64,000 nt of DNA. Origin: Psychrobacter immobilis. GTDB lineage: Bacteria; Pseudomonadota; Gammaproteobacteria; Pseudomonadales; Moraxellaceae. Numbering within the stretch: position 1 is the stretch's first letter; the number at the start of each line of letters is the position of its first letter. Shown in pieces: positions 1 through 9,540 of this stretch. The position numbers and the translations under genes are program-made. The notes below the pieces were generated by a model. It was not told the DNA's origin. It ran no database searches and saw nothing but the letters and a program-made list of their open reading frames with translations. Where the stretch lies: the NCBI GenBank assembly GCA_904846265.1, contig CAJHAA010000007.1, positions 1 through 64,000 on the forward strand. The letters run 5' to 3'.

Positions 1-301
1 GCTTCTAAACTTGGCTCATCTAATCTGGCAAAATCGCTAAAAATTATGTTCGTAATGAATTAACTTTGAGTTTTTCTGCTGTCTTAAATGATAATTTTTA
101 TAGTTAGAATGAACTCCGAAAAGGAGTTAAAACCAACTTTATTTTTTAGCATTCTGAATCAGCAAAAATCCACACAAGTTGTTCTTTAGTTATGCTTTTA
201 AATAGTGCTCAATCACTGTCGTCCAGTAACTGATATATAGGGTATTTCTCTTGCTGTTTAGCCTTAATCCCTTGCGGGTCAAGCTATCTAGCGAGCCGAC
301 T
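1..301 (-). other. Probable rRNA operon leader, leftward
   Basis: No convincing protein-coding gene is visible. The segment lies immediately downstream (leftwards) of two tandem sigma-70 promoters and reads on the minus strand like the untranslated leader that precedes 16S rRNA in Moraxellaceae. No 16S sequence itself is present, so the rRNA gene, if it exists, starts left of position 1. The rRNA assignment is an inference from promoter strength and leader-like sequence; a tRNA operon leader is the alternative. Confidence 0.5.
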
Positions 302-447
302 ATCTTATCATAATGATTTGAATTGTCAAGCTTTTTTATGTTTTGTTTCTTCAAGTTAATTGGGTTATTAATGTGTAATCTACACACTAGTTACTTCCAG
401 CTCGTCTTGATGAGGGCGTATTATAGAGGGTTTGAGTCTTTAGTCAA
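302..447 (-). promoter_or_regulatory. Tandem strong promoters P1/P2 firing leftwards
   Basis: Two near-consensus sigma-70 promoters are seen on the minus strand. P1 has -35 TTGACT (442-447) and -10 TATAAT (420-425) with a 16-bp spacer. P2 has -35 TTGACA (324-329) and -10 TAAGAT (302-307), also with a 16-bp spacer. Tandem, nearly perfect promoters without a protein-coding gene behind them are typical of stable RNA operons. Confidence 0.6.
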
Positions 448-679
448 GGGCTATTTTAGCTTAATTTGAATAAATTTGATGGTTAGACTAAATTAGCAGG
501 ATGGCGACGCTACTTTTGCTGTAACTGGATGACAGTGTATGTTTATTTGGGCTGAGCTTAATCACAGTAGACCTCTTTAACGGGTCGTTATCAATGATCA
601 TTAGCTAAAAAATGAGTTGGTTCTTCTTTATCTTGTCGTAATGAATACACTGATAGCCAGTTTGATATATAAAGCGCAT
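448..679. other. Gene-free spacer
   Basis: No open frame with a ribosome-binding site, RNA gene or repeat is recognisable between the leftward promoter pair and the pssA terminator. It probably holds upstream (UP-element-like) sequence for the strong P1 promoter, since A/T-rich tracts lie just behind its -35 box. Confidence 0.4.
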
Positions 680-710
680 AAAAAAAGGAACTTACCCTAC
701 GGTAAATTCC
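680..710 (-). terminator. Rho-independent terminator of pssA
   Basis: On the minus strand a hairpin with arms GGAATTTACC and GGGTAAGTTCC is followed by a run of seven T. It lies 24 bp beyond the pssA stop codon. Confidence 0.8.
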
Positions 711-734
711 TTAATATGACACAAACAGTCAATT

Positions 735-1637
735 CTACAGATTTGCTTTTGCTTTAATCGTCGTAACAATACCCGACAATGCATAGATAATACCAATGGC
801 TAAAATACCGACAGGTATGTCATAGAGCACAATACTCATAACCAATACACCGATTATTAGAACCACAAAAGGTACTTTCTTTTTATCAAACTCTTTAAAG
901 CTATAGTATTTGACGTTACTAACCATCAGTAAACCACAAATCACCACCCAAGCGGCGAATAAGAACATGACTGCCGTATCGTACTGCCCAACCCATTCAT
1001 TATGGTCAACAGCGACCATAACCGCTGCCGTTACTAATATAGCAGCGAGGGGACTGGCCAAACCGACAAAGTATTTTTTATCAACAATACCGACCTGAAC
1101 GTTAAAACGTGCCAGACGGAAGGCAGCACAGGCGGTAAACACAAACGCACAGCCCAAGCCAATGCGACCTAACGGCTGCAGCGCAAAACTATAAACTAAG
1201 ATTGCTGGTGCAACACCAAAAGCCAGCATATCGGCAAGCGAATCATATTGCTCGCCAAAGGGGCTTTGCGCATTAAGCATACGCGCCACTCGCCCATCAG
1301 CACCGTCGAGAATAGCGGACAAAAAGATGGCTAAAGAAGCTTTGTAGAACTCTCCTTGTGTACTGGCCAAAATCGAGTAAAAGCCAGATAGCAGTGACAA
1401 GGTTGTAATTAGATTTGGTGCTAGATAGACACCGCGGCTGACTACTCGCTGCCCTTCAGCAACTTCTGCTTCAATCACTTCAAAGGTCAAGCCATCATAA
1501 CTCTCATTATCCGCTAAGCGAATATTGAAATCATGCTCATCAACAAAGGGCGACTGGGTTGCAGCGCTGTCTTGTAACAATCCACCATTTAGAGGTGGAT
1601 GATTTGATTCGTCTTTAGGTGATTGCACGTTAGTCAT
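735..1637 (-). CDS. pssA: CDP-diacylglycerol--serine O-phosphatidyltransferase
   Basis: Makes phosphatidylserine from CDP-diacylglycerol and L-serine, the first committed step to phosphatidylethanolamine, in the inner membrane. The CDP-alcohol phosphotransferase signature is visible around residues 110-136: DG, then ADGRVAR, then G-x3-D-x3-D in GEQYDSLAD. Several hydrophobic segments follow to the C-terminus. This is the type II, multi-spanning form rather than the E. coli PLD-like PssA. The N-terminus has a roughly 60-residue polar extension. An ATG at 1661 is possible, but the ATG at 1637 is preceded by AAGGA at proper distance and is preferred, giving 300 residues. A terminator follows directly. 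Confidence 0.9.
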   Translation of the reverse strand: MTNVQSPKDESNHPPLNGGLLQDSAATQSPFVDEHDFNIRLADNESYDGLTFEVIEAEVAEGQRVVSRGVYLAPNLITTLSLLSGFYSILASTQGEFYKASLAIFLSAILDGADGRVARMLNAQSPFGEQYDSLADMLAFGVAPAILVYSFALQPLGRIGLGCAFVFTACAAFRLARFNVQVGIVDKKYFVGLASPLAAILVTAAVMVAVDHNEWVGQYDTAVMFLFAAWVVICGLLMVSNVKYYSFKEFDKKKVPFVVLIIGVLVMSIVLYDIPVGILAIGIIYALSGIVTTIKAKANL

Positions 1638-1679
1638 CTCAATATCCTTATTTGCCAGCATAGTTATTCACTAACATGG

Positions 1680-2555
1680 TTATTCGCCGACTAGCCAGCG
1701 TACATTGGTTGCGCTATCAGGCGTTAAGTCTGGAGCATCAGCCACTTTTAATGCAGGCTGTAAGAAGCGTAATATCTCACGTGCATGATTATCAAATTGC
1801 CAAGGTGGATTGATCACCAGTAAACCTGTACCGTTAAGACCAACCGCCACATCATTTGGATAAATATTCAGCTCACAAACCAACTGGCGGCGCATTTCGG
1901 TACGCTTCAGTTTTTTGTAAAACAATTCAACGGCTTCAACGTTCTTGATAGGGAACCAAAGCGCATAAGTGCCTTGTGGCCATTTATTATAAGCAGCAAC
2001 GAGTAGATTTATAAGGCGTGTAAAATCTTTGTGCTCTTGCTCATAAGGCGGATCAAGAAAAATCAGACCGCGCTTTTCTTTTGGTGGAATAACGGCGGTA
2101 ATACCTTCAAAGGCATCACGATGCTGTATACCAATGGGTAACTTGTGCAACTGATAATTTAGCGCATCATATTCGCTAGCTTTGGCTTCAAAAGCTTCAC
2201 CGCGCACGCCTGCATCTGGATTTTTCTCGATATGATGGGCAACCCACCAAGGAGAACCAGGGTAGACTTTATTGTCATAAGTGAAACGGGCTTGCTTAAT
2301 GCCTTCCATATAATCTTTGACAGCAGCGGGTGCCTTGTCGGTATTGGCATTTAGTAACGCTTGGATACCACCTTTGGCCTCACCTGTCTTGCGCGCTTCT
2401 TCACTGCTCAGTGAATACAGTCCGCGACCACCATAAGCATCAAGCACATAAAAAGGTTTGTTTTTTTGCCCCAATTGATTAAGGAGTTGTACCAATAAAA
2501 TGTGTTTAACCACATCAGCAAAGTTACCAGCGTGGTAGGCGTGTTTATAGTTCAT
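1680..2555 (-). CDS. rlmJ: 23S rRNA (adenine(2030)-N(6))-methyltransferase
   Basis: Methylates A2030 of 23S rRNA using S-adenosylmethionine. At 291 residues it is close to the E. coli length of 280. The N-terminal MNYKHAYHAGNFADVVKH is characteristic of RlmJ. The cofactor-binding segment YVLDAYGGRGLYS lies at about residues 36-48 and the catalytic DPPY motif at 168-171. It is transcribed in the same direction as pssA, about 40 bp upstream of it, so the two may share a transcript. No functional link between them is known. Confidence 0.93.
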   Translation of the reverse strand: MNYKHAYHAGNFADVVKHILLVQLLNQLGQKNKPFYVLDAYGGRGLYSLSSEEARKTGEAKGGIQALLNANTDKAPAAVKDYMEGIKQARFTYDNKVYPGSPWWVAHHIEKNPDAGVRGEAFEAKASEYDALNYQLHKLPIGIQHRDAFEGITAVIPPKEKRGLIFLDPPYEQEHKDFTRLINLLVAAYNKWPQGTYALWFPIKNVEAVELFYKKLKRTEMRRQLVCELNIYPNDVAVGLNGTGLLVINPPWQFDNHAREILRFLQPALKVADAPDLTPDSATNVRWLVGE

Positions 2556-2684
2556 AATCTCAAAAGTTTAAATAAGAAAAATTACATCTATGGTAGCATA
2601 GGCAGAGTAAAAGATAACGATGGTTTTGGTAAAAAGGCATTGATTGGCTATGTATTGCCAGCTAACTGACCATAGTGAGACGAA

Positions 2685-3440
2685 ATGACAGAGATTATTA
2701 GCAATCTTGATGTGACAAAGTTGGTAATTGATCATCCGATAGGAGAAGATAATCCACCATTATTATTTCCTCATAGCGACGACCCAAGCCAAAAACCACT
2801 GACTCAGCACGTATTACAACAGTCTGATTTTGATATCAGTTGGCAAGATAAGCTGACTGATACACAACTGGATATATTCGTTGATGATGGGTGGATCATT
2901 ATTGATGAGATCTTTGAAACGAAAGCGCTGTTAGCCTTGCAAGCAGAGAGTGGTTTTATTGACTATCGTGACGCAGAGCTGACAGCTGGGATTCGTGTTA
3001 GTGATATTCGCGGTGATCGCATCCGCTGGATTACGGAAAATTTCTTTGCTGGGTTTTATTATTTGCAAAGTATCAATGCGCTTGCTAGATTATTTAATCG
3101 CAGTTTATTTGCTGGTATTCGTCACAGTGAAGCGCATTATGCTTGCTATCCGGTGGGGTTTGGCTACCAATGGCATAGTGACAATCCAGCTGGGCGTGAT
3201 GAACGCGTTATCTCTGCGGTGTTTTATCTCAATGATGAATGGGAACCAACTGACGGCGGCGCACTAGAAATCATTGATAAACATGGCGTTCATCATAACG
3301 TCATGCCTGTCGCCAATAGATTGGTGATATTTGACAGTGACCTACAACATCAAGTGCAAATTGCCCATCGGCAGCGTTACTCTATCGCGACGTGGATGCG
3401 CCGTGATGGTTTGGTGCCTTTTGTTGAAGACAATATTTAA
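2685..3440 (+). CDS. 2-oxoglutarate/Fe(II)-dependent oxygenase (prolyl 4-hydroxylase-like)
   Basis: A cytosolic dioxygenase of the P4Hc/SM-20 type. The iron ligands are visible as His164 and Asp166 in WHSDNP and His222 in DLQHQVQ. Arg231 in RYSIATW fits the 2-oxoglutarate-binding arginine. The double-stranded beta-helix occupies roughly residues 145-240; the first 65 residues are unassigned. The substrate cannot be told from sequence. Bacterial relatives include protein hydroxylases acting on ribosomal proteins or elongation factors. It stands alone, with a short tandem repeat between it and dapE. Confidence 0.8.
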   Translation: MTEIISNLDVTKLVIDHPIGEDNPPLLFPHSDDPSQKPLTQHVLQQSDFDISWQDKLTDTQLDIFVDDGWIIIDEIFETKALLALQAESGFIDYRDAELTAGIRVSDIRGDRIRWITENFFAGFYYLQSINALARLFNRSLFAGIRHSEAHYACYPVGFGYQWHSDNPAGRDERVISAVFYLNDEWEPTDGGALEIIDKHGVHHNVMPVANRLVIFDSDLQHQVQIAHRQRYSIATWMRRDGLVPFVEDNI

Positions 3441-3450
3441 AACGTATTAG

Positions 3451-3502
3451 CGAGCAACGAGTAACGAGTAACGAGTAACGAGTAACGAGTAACGAGTAAC
3501 GA
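3451..3502 (+). repeat. 7-bp tandem repeat (cgagtaa)
   Basis: Six perfect head-to-tail copies of CGAGTAA (3458-3499) follow one variant copy (CGAGCAA, 3451-3457), with a partial copy at the end. The array starts 10 bp after the stop codon of the oxygenase gene and ends about 70 bp before the dapE start. Such short arrays change copy number by slipped-strand mispairing. Confidence 0.95.
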
Positions 3503-3573
3503 CTGATTGTATTGTATCGTGGCTGCCAATCTTAAAAATTCATCATCTTAATTTATAATAAAAAGGTTTATCC

Positions 3574-4788
3574 ATGTCGGACTTTACTAAACAAACCATC
3601 CATCAACAAGAAAACCATCAGCAGCAAACGCTAGATTTAAGTATTGCGCTACTTGAACGTCCCTCCGTCACCCCAGATGATGATGGCTGTCAAGATATCT
3701 TGTCAAAACGATTATCACAAGCTGGGTTTGACTGCGAATTTATGTATTTTGGCGATAGAGATCAAAGCGGCGAACATGCAGAAGTCAAAAATCTATGGGC
3801 GCGCCGTGGTACCACTGATCCAGTTATCTGTTTTGCTGGTCATACCGACGTCGTGCCAACAGGTGATGAAAACAATTGGACGTATCCGCCATTTACGCCA
3901 ACCATCGCTGATGGTTACCTATGGGCTCGCGGTGCGGCTGACATGAAAACGGGGATTGCGGCTTTTACCGTCGCTGCCGAGCGTTTCGTCGCTAATTATC
4001 CTGAGCACAATGGTTCGATTGCTTTTTTAATCACCTCAGATGAAGAAGGCCCGTCTATTAATGGCACGGTCAAAGTCATTGAGACCTTGGAAGGGCGTCA
4101 AGAAAAGATCACCTATTGCTTGGTTGGCGAACCATCGAGCACAGATACGCTCGGCGATATCATTAAAAACGGTCGCCGCGGCTCATTGGGTGCGGAACTT
4201 ACGGTCACTGGCAAACAAGGTCATGTTGCATACCCGCATTTAGCTTGCAACCCTATTCATGCCACGATGGCAGCTTTGGCAGAACTGACTGCCGCTACTT
4301 GGGATAGTGGCAATGACTACTTCCCTGCGACATCACTACAAATATCAAATATTAATGGCGGTACAGGTGCCACCAACGTCATTCCTGAAACGTTAAAAGT
4401 TATCTTCAATTTCCGCTTTTCTACGGAAACCACTGAAGATGAGCTGAAGGCAAAAACCCATGCTATCTTTGATAAATACTTTGCCGATAGCAAAGCAAAT
4501 TATAATATCCATTGGAAATTGTCTGGTCAGCCGTTTTTGACCCCTGAAGGTAAGTTGGTTTCTGCCTGTCAAAAAGCGATCAAAAAGGTAACCGATACTG
4601 ATACGACACTATCTACATCAGGTGGCACTTCTGACGGACGCTTTATTGCGCCAACGGGTGCACAAGTCGTTGAGCTTGGTGTAAGAAATGCGACGATTCA
4701 CCAAGTTGATGAAAAGGTAGAAGTCGATGACTTAGGCAAGCTCGCCCAAATTTATGAGGGAATTTTAGAGAATTTACTGTTAGATTAA
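3574..4788 (+). CDS. dapE: Succinyl-diaminopimelate desuccinylase
   Basis: Hydrolyses N-succinyl-LL-diaminopimelate to LL-diaminopimelate and succinate in the lysine and peptidoglycan precursor pathway. It is a dinuclear-zinc M20 enzyme. Metal and catalytic residues are visible: His90 and Asp92 in [10 protein letters not shown], Asp123 in RGAADMKTG, and Glu157/Glu158 in TSDEEGPS. The dimerisation-domain segment [19 protein letters not shown] and the C-terminal GGTSDGRF and IHQVDE motifs are also typical. At 404 residues it is about 25 longer than E. coli DapE because of a polar, Gln-rich N-terminus. An AAAAGG site precedes the ATG. A strong terminator follows. Confidence 0.95.
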   Translation: MSDFTKQTIHQQENHQQQTLDLSIALLERPSVTPDDDGCQDILSKRLSQAGFDCEFMYFGDRDQSGEHAEVKNLWARRGTTDPVICFAGHTDVVPTGDENNWTYPPFTPTIADGYLWARGAADMKTGIAAFTVAAERFVANYPEHNGSIAFLITSDEEGPSINGTVKVIETLEGRQEKITYCLVGEPSSTDTLGDIIKNGRRGSLGAELTVTGKQGHVAYPHLACNPIHATMAALAELTAATWDSGNDYFPATSLQISNINGGTGATNVIPETLKVIFNFRFSTETTEDELKAKTHAIFDKYFADSKANYNIHWKLSGQPFLTPEGKLVSACQKAIKKVTDTDTTLSTSGGTSDGRFIAPTGAQVVELGVRNATIHQVDEKVEVDDLGKLAQIYEGILENLLLD

Positions 4789-4810
4789 TCATTCATTGAA
4801 GTAAGCAAAA

Positions 4811-4847
4811 AAAGCGCCAAGTCTGATAGCAGACTTGGCGCTTTTTT
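4811..4847 (+). terminator. Rho-independent terminator after dapE, probably bidirectional
   Basis: Perfect 12-bp stem (GCGCCAAGTCTG, loop ATAG, CAGACTTGGCGC) followed by six T and preceded by an A run. It can therefore also stop the leftward transcript coming from the facing GyrI-like gene. Confidence 0.92.
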
Positions 4848-4878
4848 ATTATTTTGACTGATTTATTCAATACTAATT

Positions 4879-5379
4879 TTACTCAATACCAATATAGAGA
4901 TCAACTTGACCATACTCTAGATTACCACCGATATAATGCTCAAAATCGACATCAAAAGTTCGGGTATGCTCACAGCTGCGATCATTAAAATAGGTCCAAG
5001 CCTTTTCCCAAGCATTCATCACCGTGTATGGCATTCTACCCTGCTCAGAGAATACTATATACTTTCCTGCAGGAATATCTACTGTTACTAGGTTTGCAAC
5101 CTTAGACATATTTTCACTGTCTGATGGCTCTTGCTCACTGGCTATTTTCCAACTGGCAACCACATCAAAAGCGCCGACCAAATCATCGCTCTCATAGTTA
5201 TAATAGACACCATAAATGTCTTCGCCTTTAGGCAGATCACTGGCATGGTTTTGGTAAAACTTTTGCCATAAACGACCCAGTTTCGCCGTGTCTTCGCTAA
5301 TCTCAGCGTTATTGGTCGTACGAACGCTAATACCTTTACAAGTTATTGCTTCAGGTAGCTCTTTAATTTGTGAAGTCAT
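4879..5379 (-). CDS. GyrI-like small-molecule-binding domain protein
   Basis: A 166-residue stand-alone GyrI-like/AraC-effector-binding domain. Recognised from the order of segments: a start like GISVRTTN, the central LGRLWQKFY, IYGVYYNYESDD, VDIPAGKYIVF, and the C-terminal DVDFEHYIGG and VDLYIGIE. No DNA-binding domain is attached. Relatives bind hydrophobic cations or drugs, or inhibit gyrase, and the family includes integron-cassette proteins. The ligand here is unknown. It is followed on the same strand by iscX, 74 bp upstream in transcription order, without an obvious link. Confidence 0.75.
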   Translation of the reverse strand: MTSQIKELPEAITCKGISVRTTNNAEISEDTAKLGRLWQKFYQNHASDLPKGEDIYGVYYNYESDDLVGAFDVVASWKIASEQEPSDSENMSKVANLVTVDIPAGKYIVFSEQGRMPYTVMNAWEKAWTYFNDRSCEHTRTFDVDFEHYIGGNLEYGQVDLYIGIE

Positions 5380-5453
5380 GATCTGTAAGTCCTATATATT
5401 TATTCAGTTTTCTATTTGAGATAGTATTAAAAATAGCGCTTCAGGGTATAAAT

Positions 5454-5663
5454 CTAATCTGCTTCATCAATCCAATTCATCTGAATGGCTTCCAAAATAC
5501 CTTCGTTTGATTTTTGTGGATCATCATCAAAACCTTCAAGCTCAGTCACCCAGCGATGTAAATCAGTAAAACGGATGTACTGCGGATCGGTCTCTGGAAA
5601 CTTCTCATACAGCTCAATAGCGATATCTAAGCTGTCTGTCCATTTTAATTTTTGCGGGGTCAT
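5454..5663 (-). CDS. iscX: Fe-S cluster assembly protein IscX
   Basis: A 69-residue acidic protein almost colinear with E. coli IscX (66 residues): [19 protein letters not shown], then [24 protein letters not shown] and a final WIDEAD. IscX binds IscS and iron and modulates cluster assembly. In E. coli it lies at the end of the isc operon; here it is separated from any isc gene in view. The start has AAGGAG 6 bp upstream. Confidence 0.92.
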   Translation of the reverse strand: MTPQKLKWTDSLDIAIELYEKFPETDPQYIRFTDLHRWVTELEGFDDDPQKSNEGILEAIQMNWIDEAD

Positions 5664-5793
5664 GGTAGCTCCTTAACTTTTAATCATTTTTAGACACGTC
5701 ATCAAATCAGTGGTCAATTTGACTGGTGATTTGATTGGCAACTTAATAACCGCTATCCTATCAAAATTCGCCCGCTGATTATAGACAAGTTCG

Positions 5794-6357
5794 TTATGTC
5801 GCACTTGTTGTTTTACTCGTTTCAGCAAATTTGGCAGATTTAATCGCCACTTGATGCTGATTCCAAGAATCAATGACCTCATTCAGCCGCTCGCCTATCA
5901 TATCCAATATCTCTGGCGCACATTTGCCTTTTTTATTGTTCAATACAAACTTAGTCATACCAACGCCCATCAACTGGTTTTTTACAAAAAAGCGCGTTTC
6001 AAAATAAACGTATTTTTTATCCCAGCCCGCAAGCGTGCTAATCACCGTCATTTTATCTAAAAATTTAATTTCTTTCAGATAAACCATTTCTTGCATGGCG
6101 ATAACCCAATTTAATGGCTTAATACCTTTTTGATGACAGCACGCCATCAGCCAGCGAGTAACGTTTAGCTCAATAAAAGACAGATAACGATAATTAGGCA
6201 GATGATTCCGAAAGCCCATATCATGCGGCAACACTCGATAATGACGAACCGTCGGTGCAATCAAGAGCTCAATACTAAGGCGCTCGCTTACTGATTCCTG
6301 CTTAAGTTGTTGTTTTAGCAAACTAACCATAATAAAAAAACGTATCAACATATTCAT
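5794..6357 (-). CDS. Acyl-CoA thioesterase-like hotdog-fold protein
   Basis: 187 residues. The visible pattern LPHDMGFRNHLPNYRYLSFIE at about residues 43-63, with an Asp in the expected 4HBT position and a long central helix, followed by beta-strand segments such as IKFLDKMTVISTLAGWD and YFETRFFVK, fits the thioesterase (YbgC/THEM6-like) hotdog superfamily. The substrate is unknown. Its C-terminal 25 residues are polar and low in complexity. Transcribed in the direction of iscX with a 130-bp gap that carries nothing recognisable. Confidence 0.65.
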   Translation of the reverse strand: MNMLIRFFIMVSLLKQQLKQESVSERLSIELLIAPTVRHYRVLPHDMGFRNHLPNYRYLSFIELNVTRWLMACCHQKGIKPLNWVIAMQEMVYLKEIKFLDKMTVISTLAGWDKKYVYFETRFFVKNQLMGVGMTKFVLNNKKGKCAPEILDMIGERLNEVIDSWNQHQVAIKSAKFAETSKTTSAT

Positions 6358-6460
6358 AAATAACTCTCTTAACGCTTATTTTGTTTAAATTTATTGGGTA
6401 TAAATTATTGTATATAATATATAAACAGCGACTAGCTATAAATGCAGCGTACCTTAACGC

Positions 6461-6486
6461 AAAAAAGCCACCTAAGTGACTTTTTT
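6461..6486 (-). terminator. Terminator after pntB
   Basis: Short hairpin (AGTCAC/GTGGCT-type arms with a TTAG loop) flanked by six A and six T, about 50 bp beyond the pntB stop. The symmetric flanks suggest function in either direction. Confidence 0.7.
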
Positions 6487-6536
6487 ATTTAAAAGCGGAT
6501 ATTTAAAAGCTTATATTTATAAACTAACTTTAGAGA

Positions 6537-7937
6537 TTAATGACCTGCACCATTGATACTACGCACCATCTCTTCGACCATTTTCTTGGCATCACCAAAG
6601 ATCATCATGGTTTTATCCATGTAGAACAGACTGTTATCAAGCCCTGCATAACCCGTGTTCATCGAGCGCTTGATGACCATAACGGTTTGAGCTTTAGTGA
6701 CTTCTAGAATCGGCATACCAAAGATTGGCGACGATGGATCATCTTTTGCAGAGGGGTTGACCACATCATTTGCACCGATTACCAAGACGACATCTGTACT
6801 CGCGAAGTCTGAGTTGATCTCATCCATCTCTAAAATATCATCATAAGGTACGTCCGCTTCAGCCAACAGTACGTTCATGTGACCTGGCATACGACCAGCG
6901 ACTGGATGAATGGCAAAACGCACGTTAACGCCTTCTTCTTTTAGCAACTCATACAGCTCTTTTACCGCGTTCTGTGCACGACCTTGCGCCATACCATAAC
7001 CCGGAACAATAACCACACTACTGGCATTGGCCATCAAGAAGCCAGCATCTTCTGCTGATCCTGCCTTGTAGTTTTTAGGTGCACCATCATCAGCGCCTGC
7101 TGCTACGGCTCCTGTACCCATACCGCCAAATAAGACGTTGAGTAATGAGCGGTTCATGGCTTTACACATGATATAAGATAAAATCGCACCTGATGAACCG
7201 ACGAGCGACCCTGCGATAATCAACATCGAATTGCCGAGGGTGAAACCAATTCCTGCCGCTGCCCAACCAGAAAACGAGTTCAATAACGATACTACCACTG
7301 GCATATCGCCGCCGCCAATTGGGGCAATCCACATCCAACCAAATATCACGGCAATCACTGCCATCGCATAAAATTCTGGTAATGAGTCAGTGACGAAATA
7401 GACGCCACCGAAAGCAATCATCGCAATAAACAGTAACGCTTGCACCGGTTTTACCCAACCGCCAACCAAGGTTTTCGCCCAGCTTTTTGCGGCTAATTTA
7501 CCAAAGGCAAAGACCGAGGCTGAGAACGTAATCGCACCGATGAAACAACCGATAAATAGCTCTACACGGGCAACGGCACCATGCTGCTGTTCAGTATGCA
7601 ATACGGTTGCCAGTGCAATGGCGACCGCTGCCAAACCGACAAATGAATGCATTAAAGCAACGGTTTCTGGCATTTGCGTCATCGCAACCGTCTTTGCCTT
7701 CCACATACCGACGAGGGCACCCAAAATCATCGCACCGATAATTAACCAAAGCACAGGGCCTTCTGCTAAGAAGAATGTCGTGACGACCGCAATCGCCATC
7801 GCTACCATACCAAAGCGGTTACCACGGATAGCCGTCTTAGGGCTAGACAAACCACGTAAGGTTAAAACGAAAAGAATCGCACCGACCAGATAGAACCAAT
7901 CCGCATTTGCCGCAATCATTGCTGAGAAATCATTCAT
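6537..7937 (-). CDS. pntB: NAD(P)(+) transhydrogenase subunit beta
   Basis: Membrane and NADP(H)-binding subunit of the proton-translocating transhydrogenase, which uses the proton gradient to make NADPH from NADH. 466 residues, about the E. coli length of 462. Nine or so hydrophobic helices occupy the first 260 residues. The domain III NADP-binding signature [14 protein letters not shown] (about 306-319), the segment [20 protein letters not shown], and [14 protein letters not shown] are all intact. Its ATG overlaps the pntA2 stop by four bases, so translation is coupled. A good GGAGG site precedes the start. Confidence 0.96.
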   Translation of the reverse strand: MNDFSAMIAANADWFYLVGAILFVLTLRGLSSPKTAIRGNRFGMVAMAIAVVTTFFLAEGPVLWLIIGAMILGALVGMWKAKTVAMTQMPETVALMHSFVGLAAVAIALATVLHTEQQHGAVARVELFIGCFIGAITFSASVFAFGKLAAKSWAKTLVGGWVKPVQALLFIAMIAFGGVYFVTDSLPEFYAMAVIAVIFGWMWIAPIGGGDMPVVVSLLNSFSGWAAAGIGFTLGNSMLIIAGSLVGSSGAILSYIMCKAMNRSLLNVLFGGMGTGAVAAGADDGAPKNYKAGSAEDAGFLMANASSVVIVPGYGMAQGRAQNAVKELYELLKEEGVNVRFAIHPVAGRMPGHMNVLLAEADVPYDDILEMDEINSDFASTDVVLVIGANDVVNPSAKDDPSSPIFGMPILEVTKAQTVMVIKRSMNTGYAGLDNSLFYMDKTMMIFGDAKKMVEEMVRSINGAGH

Positions 7938-8314
7938 GCGTCACCTCCTACATCAGTGGTTGCTACTGATACTTTTTTTACTTTCGGTTTAAACATCGCA
8001 AGCATACGCTCAGTCACGGCAAAGCCACCGAAGATATTGATACTGGCTAAGAATACGGCAAAAGCGCCAAGGATACTGGTCGGTGTAAAGACAGAACCAT
8101 CAATCGTGACGGTCTGTAGCATGGCACCGACGATGACGATACTCGATAGTGCGTTGGTGACAGCCATTAATGGTGTGTGCAATGCAGGCGTGACGCCCCA
8201 AACGACGTAATATCCGACAAAAATAGCGAGTACAAATACGGTAAAAATCGCTACAAATGGGGTGCTACTCATGGCCGCACCAGCTGGCGCTGCCGCTAAA
8301 ATAGTGGCAATCAT
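7934..8314 (-). CDS. pntA2: NAD(P) transhydrogenase subunit alpha part 2 (membrane part)
   Basis: 126-residue hydrophobic protein with about four membrane helices ([53 protein letters not shown] and a first helix). It corresponds to the membrane C-terminus of E. coli PntA. In many proteobacteria the alpha subunit is split into two proteins, as here. The gene is between pntA1 (59 bp gap) and pntB (4-bp overlap). AGGAGG lies just before the ATG. Confidence 0.93.
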   Translation of the reverse strand: MIATILAAAPAGAAMSSTPFVAIFTVFVLAIFVGYYVVWGVTPALHTPLMAVTNALSSIVIVGAMLQTVTIDGSVFTPTSILGAFAVFLASINIFGGFAVTERMLAMFKPKVKKVSVATTDVGGDA

Positions 8315-8373
8315 CTAATCCTCCTAAAAATTTATTCGTTACTGGCAGATGTGTAGTGAAAGGCAGTCAAAAC

Positions 8374-9540
8374 TTAGCGTTTGGCTAGTCGTACCTGACT
8401 GTCATGTGTCACTGCCAGTGCGCCTTGAATCTCGTCTTCCATGTCTAATTTAAGTGCCAAATTAGCTGATGCGTCACTTGCTGACGCGTCATCGCTAGCA
8501 GGCGCAATTAATGTGGTGATAAAGTTAACCAAATTGTTGGCATACAAATCTGAAGACTGCGCTGCAAGCATCGATGGGATGTTGGCGGCACCAACGATAC
8601 GTACGCCATTGTCTGTGCTGATGGTCTCATTAGGCACGCTGCCTTCGACGTTGCCACCTGTACCAGCAGCCATATCAATCAGCACAGAACCTGCCTTCAT
8701 TTTAGCAAGGGTTGCGCCGTGCACCAGACGAGGAGCGTTACGACCAGGAATCTGCGCTGTGGTAATGACGATATCCGCATTGCTCAAGGCTTTGTCTACG
8801 ACAGCGGCTTGATCTTTGACATATTGCTCTGATGGCGTCCACGCATAGCCACCTGTAGACTTAGCTGTCTCAGCCTCCTCTGCACTCATTGGTACATCCA
8901 GCCACTTACCACCCAATGACTCTACTTGCTCGCGAGCGGTTGGACGTAAATCACTCGCTTCTACCACTGCACCCAAACGCTTGGCTGTCGCAATCGCTTG
9001 CAAGCCAGCAACCCCAACGCCTAAGATGACCACTTTAGCAGGCTTAACTGTACCGGCTGAGGTCATAAACATCGGGAAAGGACGCGAGTATTCATTGGCA
9101 GCAAGCAATACCGCTTTATAACCGGCAAGGTTGGCTTGCGATGACAAGACATCCATATTCTGTGCGCGTGACAATGTGCGAGGTAAAAGTTCCATCGCAA
9201 AGGCAGTAACACCTTTGGTCGCATAAGTGTCAAGCTGAGTATTACGATATGGGTCGAGCATGCCAATGACAATCTGACCTGACGTTAAGCCTTCAATAGC
9301 TGCAGCAGGTAAGTCATTGACGGTGGTAATAATTCGAGACTGTGTGATTACCTCGGCGCTGCTGCTGGCAATGTCGGCACCTGCAGCCTGATATAACTCA
9401 TCAGCATAATATGCCGCTTGACCTGCACCTGACTGTATGACGACTTCAAACCCAAGCTTACGCAATTTTTTGACTGCGTCTGGGGTTATCGCTACACGGC
9501 TCTCGCTCGCGATATCTGCACTGATTACACCGATTTTCAT
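8374..9540 (-). CDS. pntA1: NAD(P) transhydrogenase subunit alpha part 1 (NAD-binding)
   Basis: Soluble NAD(H)-binding domain I of the transhydrogenase. 388 residues. Similar to alanine dehydrogenase: N-terminal IGVISADIASESRVAITPDAVKKL, the mobile region around MDVLSSQANLAGYKAVL, the Rossmann fold VVILGVGVAGLQAIATAKRLGA at about 170-191, and GRNAPRLVHGATLAKMK. First gene of the pntA1-pntA2-pntB operon. GAGGAG precedes the ATG. A 60-residue linker rich in Ala, Ser and Asp sits near the C-terminus. Confidence 0.95.
   Translation of the reverse strand: MKIGVISADIASESRVAITPDAVKKLRKLGFEVVIQSGAGQAAYYADELYQAAGADIASSSAEVITQSRIITTVNDLPAAAIEGLTSGQIVIGMLDPYRNTQLDTYATKGVTAFAMELLPRTLSRAQNMDVLSSQANLAGYKAVLLAANEYSRPFPMFMTSAGTVKPAKVVILGVGVAGLQAIATAKRLGAVVEASDLRPTAREQVESLGGKWLDVPMSAEEAETAKSTGGYAWTPSEQYVKDQAAVVDKALSNADIVITTAQIPGRNAPRLVHGATLAKMKAGSVLIDMAAGTGGNVEGSVPNETISTDNGVRIVGAANIPSMLAAQSSDLYANNLVNFITTLIAPASDDASASDASANLALKLDMEDEIQGALAVTHDSQVRLAKR

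Noticed and set aside
190..387. 65-codon leftward frame near the left edge
   Set aside because: It lies across the tandem promoter and leader region, has no family and no good ribosome site.
3451..3502. CRISPR-like array
   Set aside because: Units are only 7 bp and directly adjacent, with no spacers; it is a simple tandem repeat.
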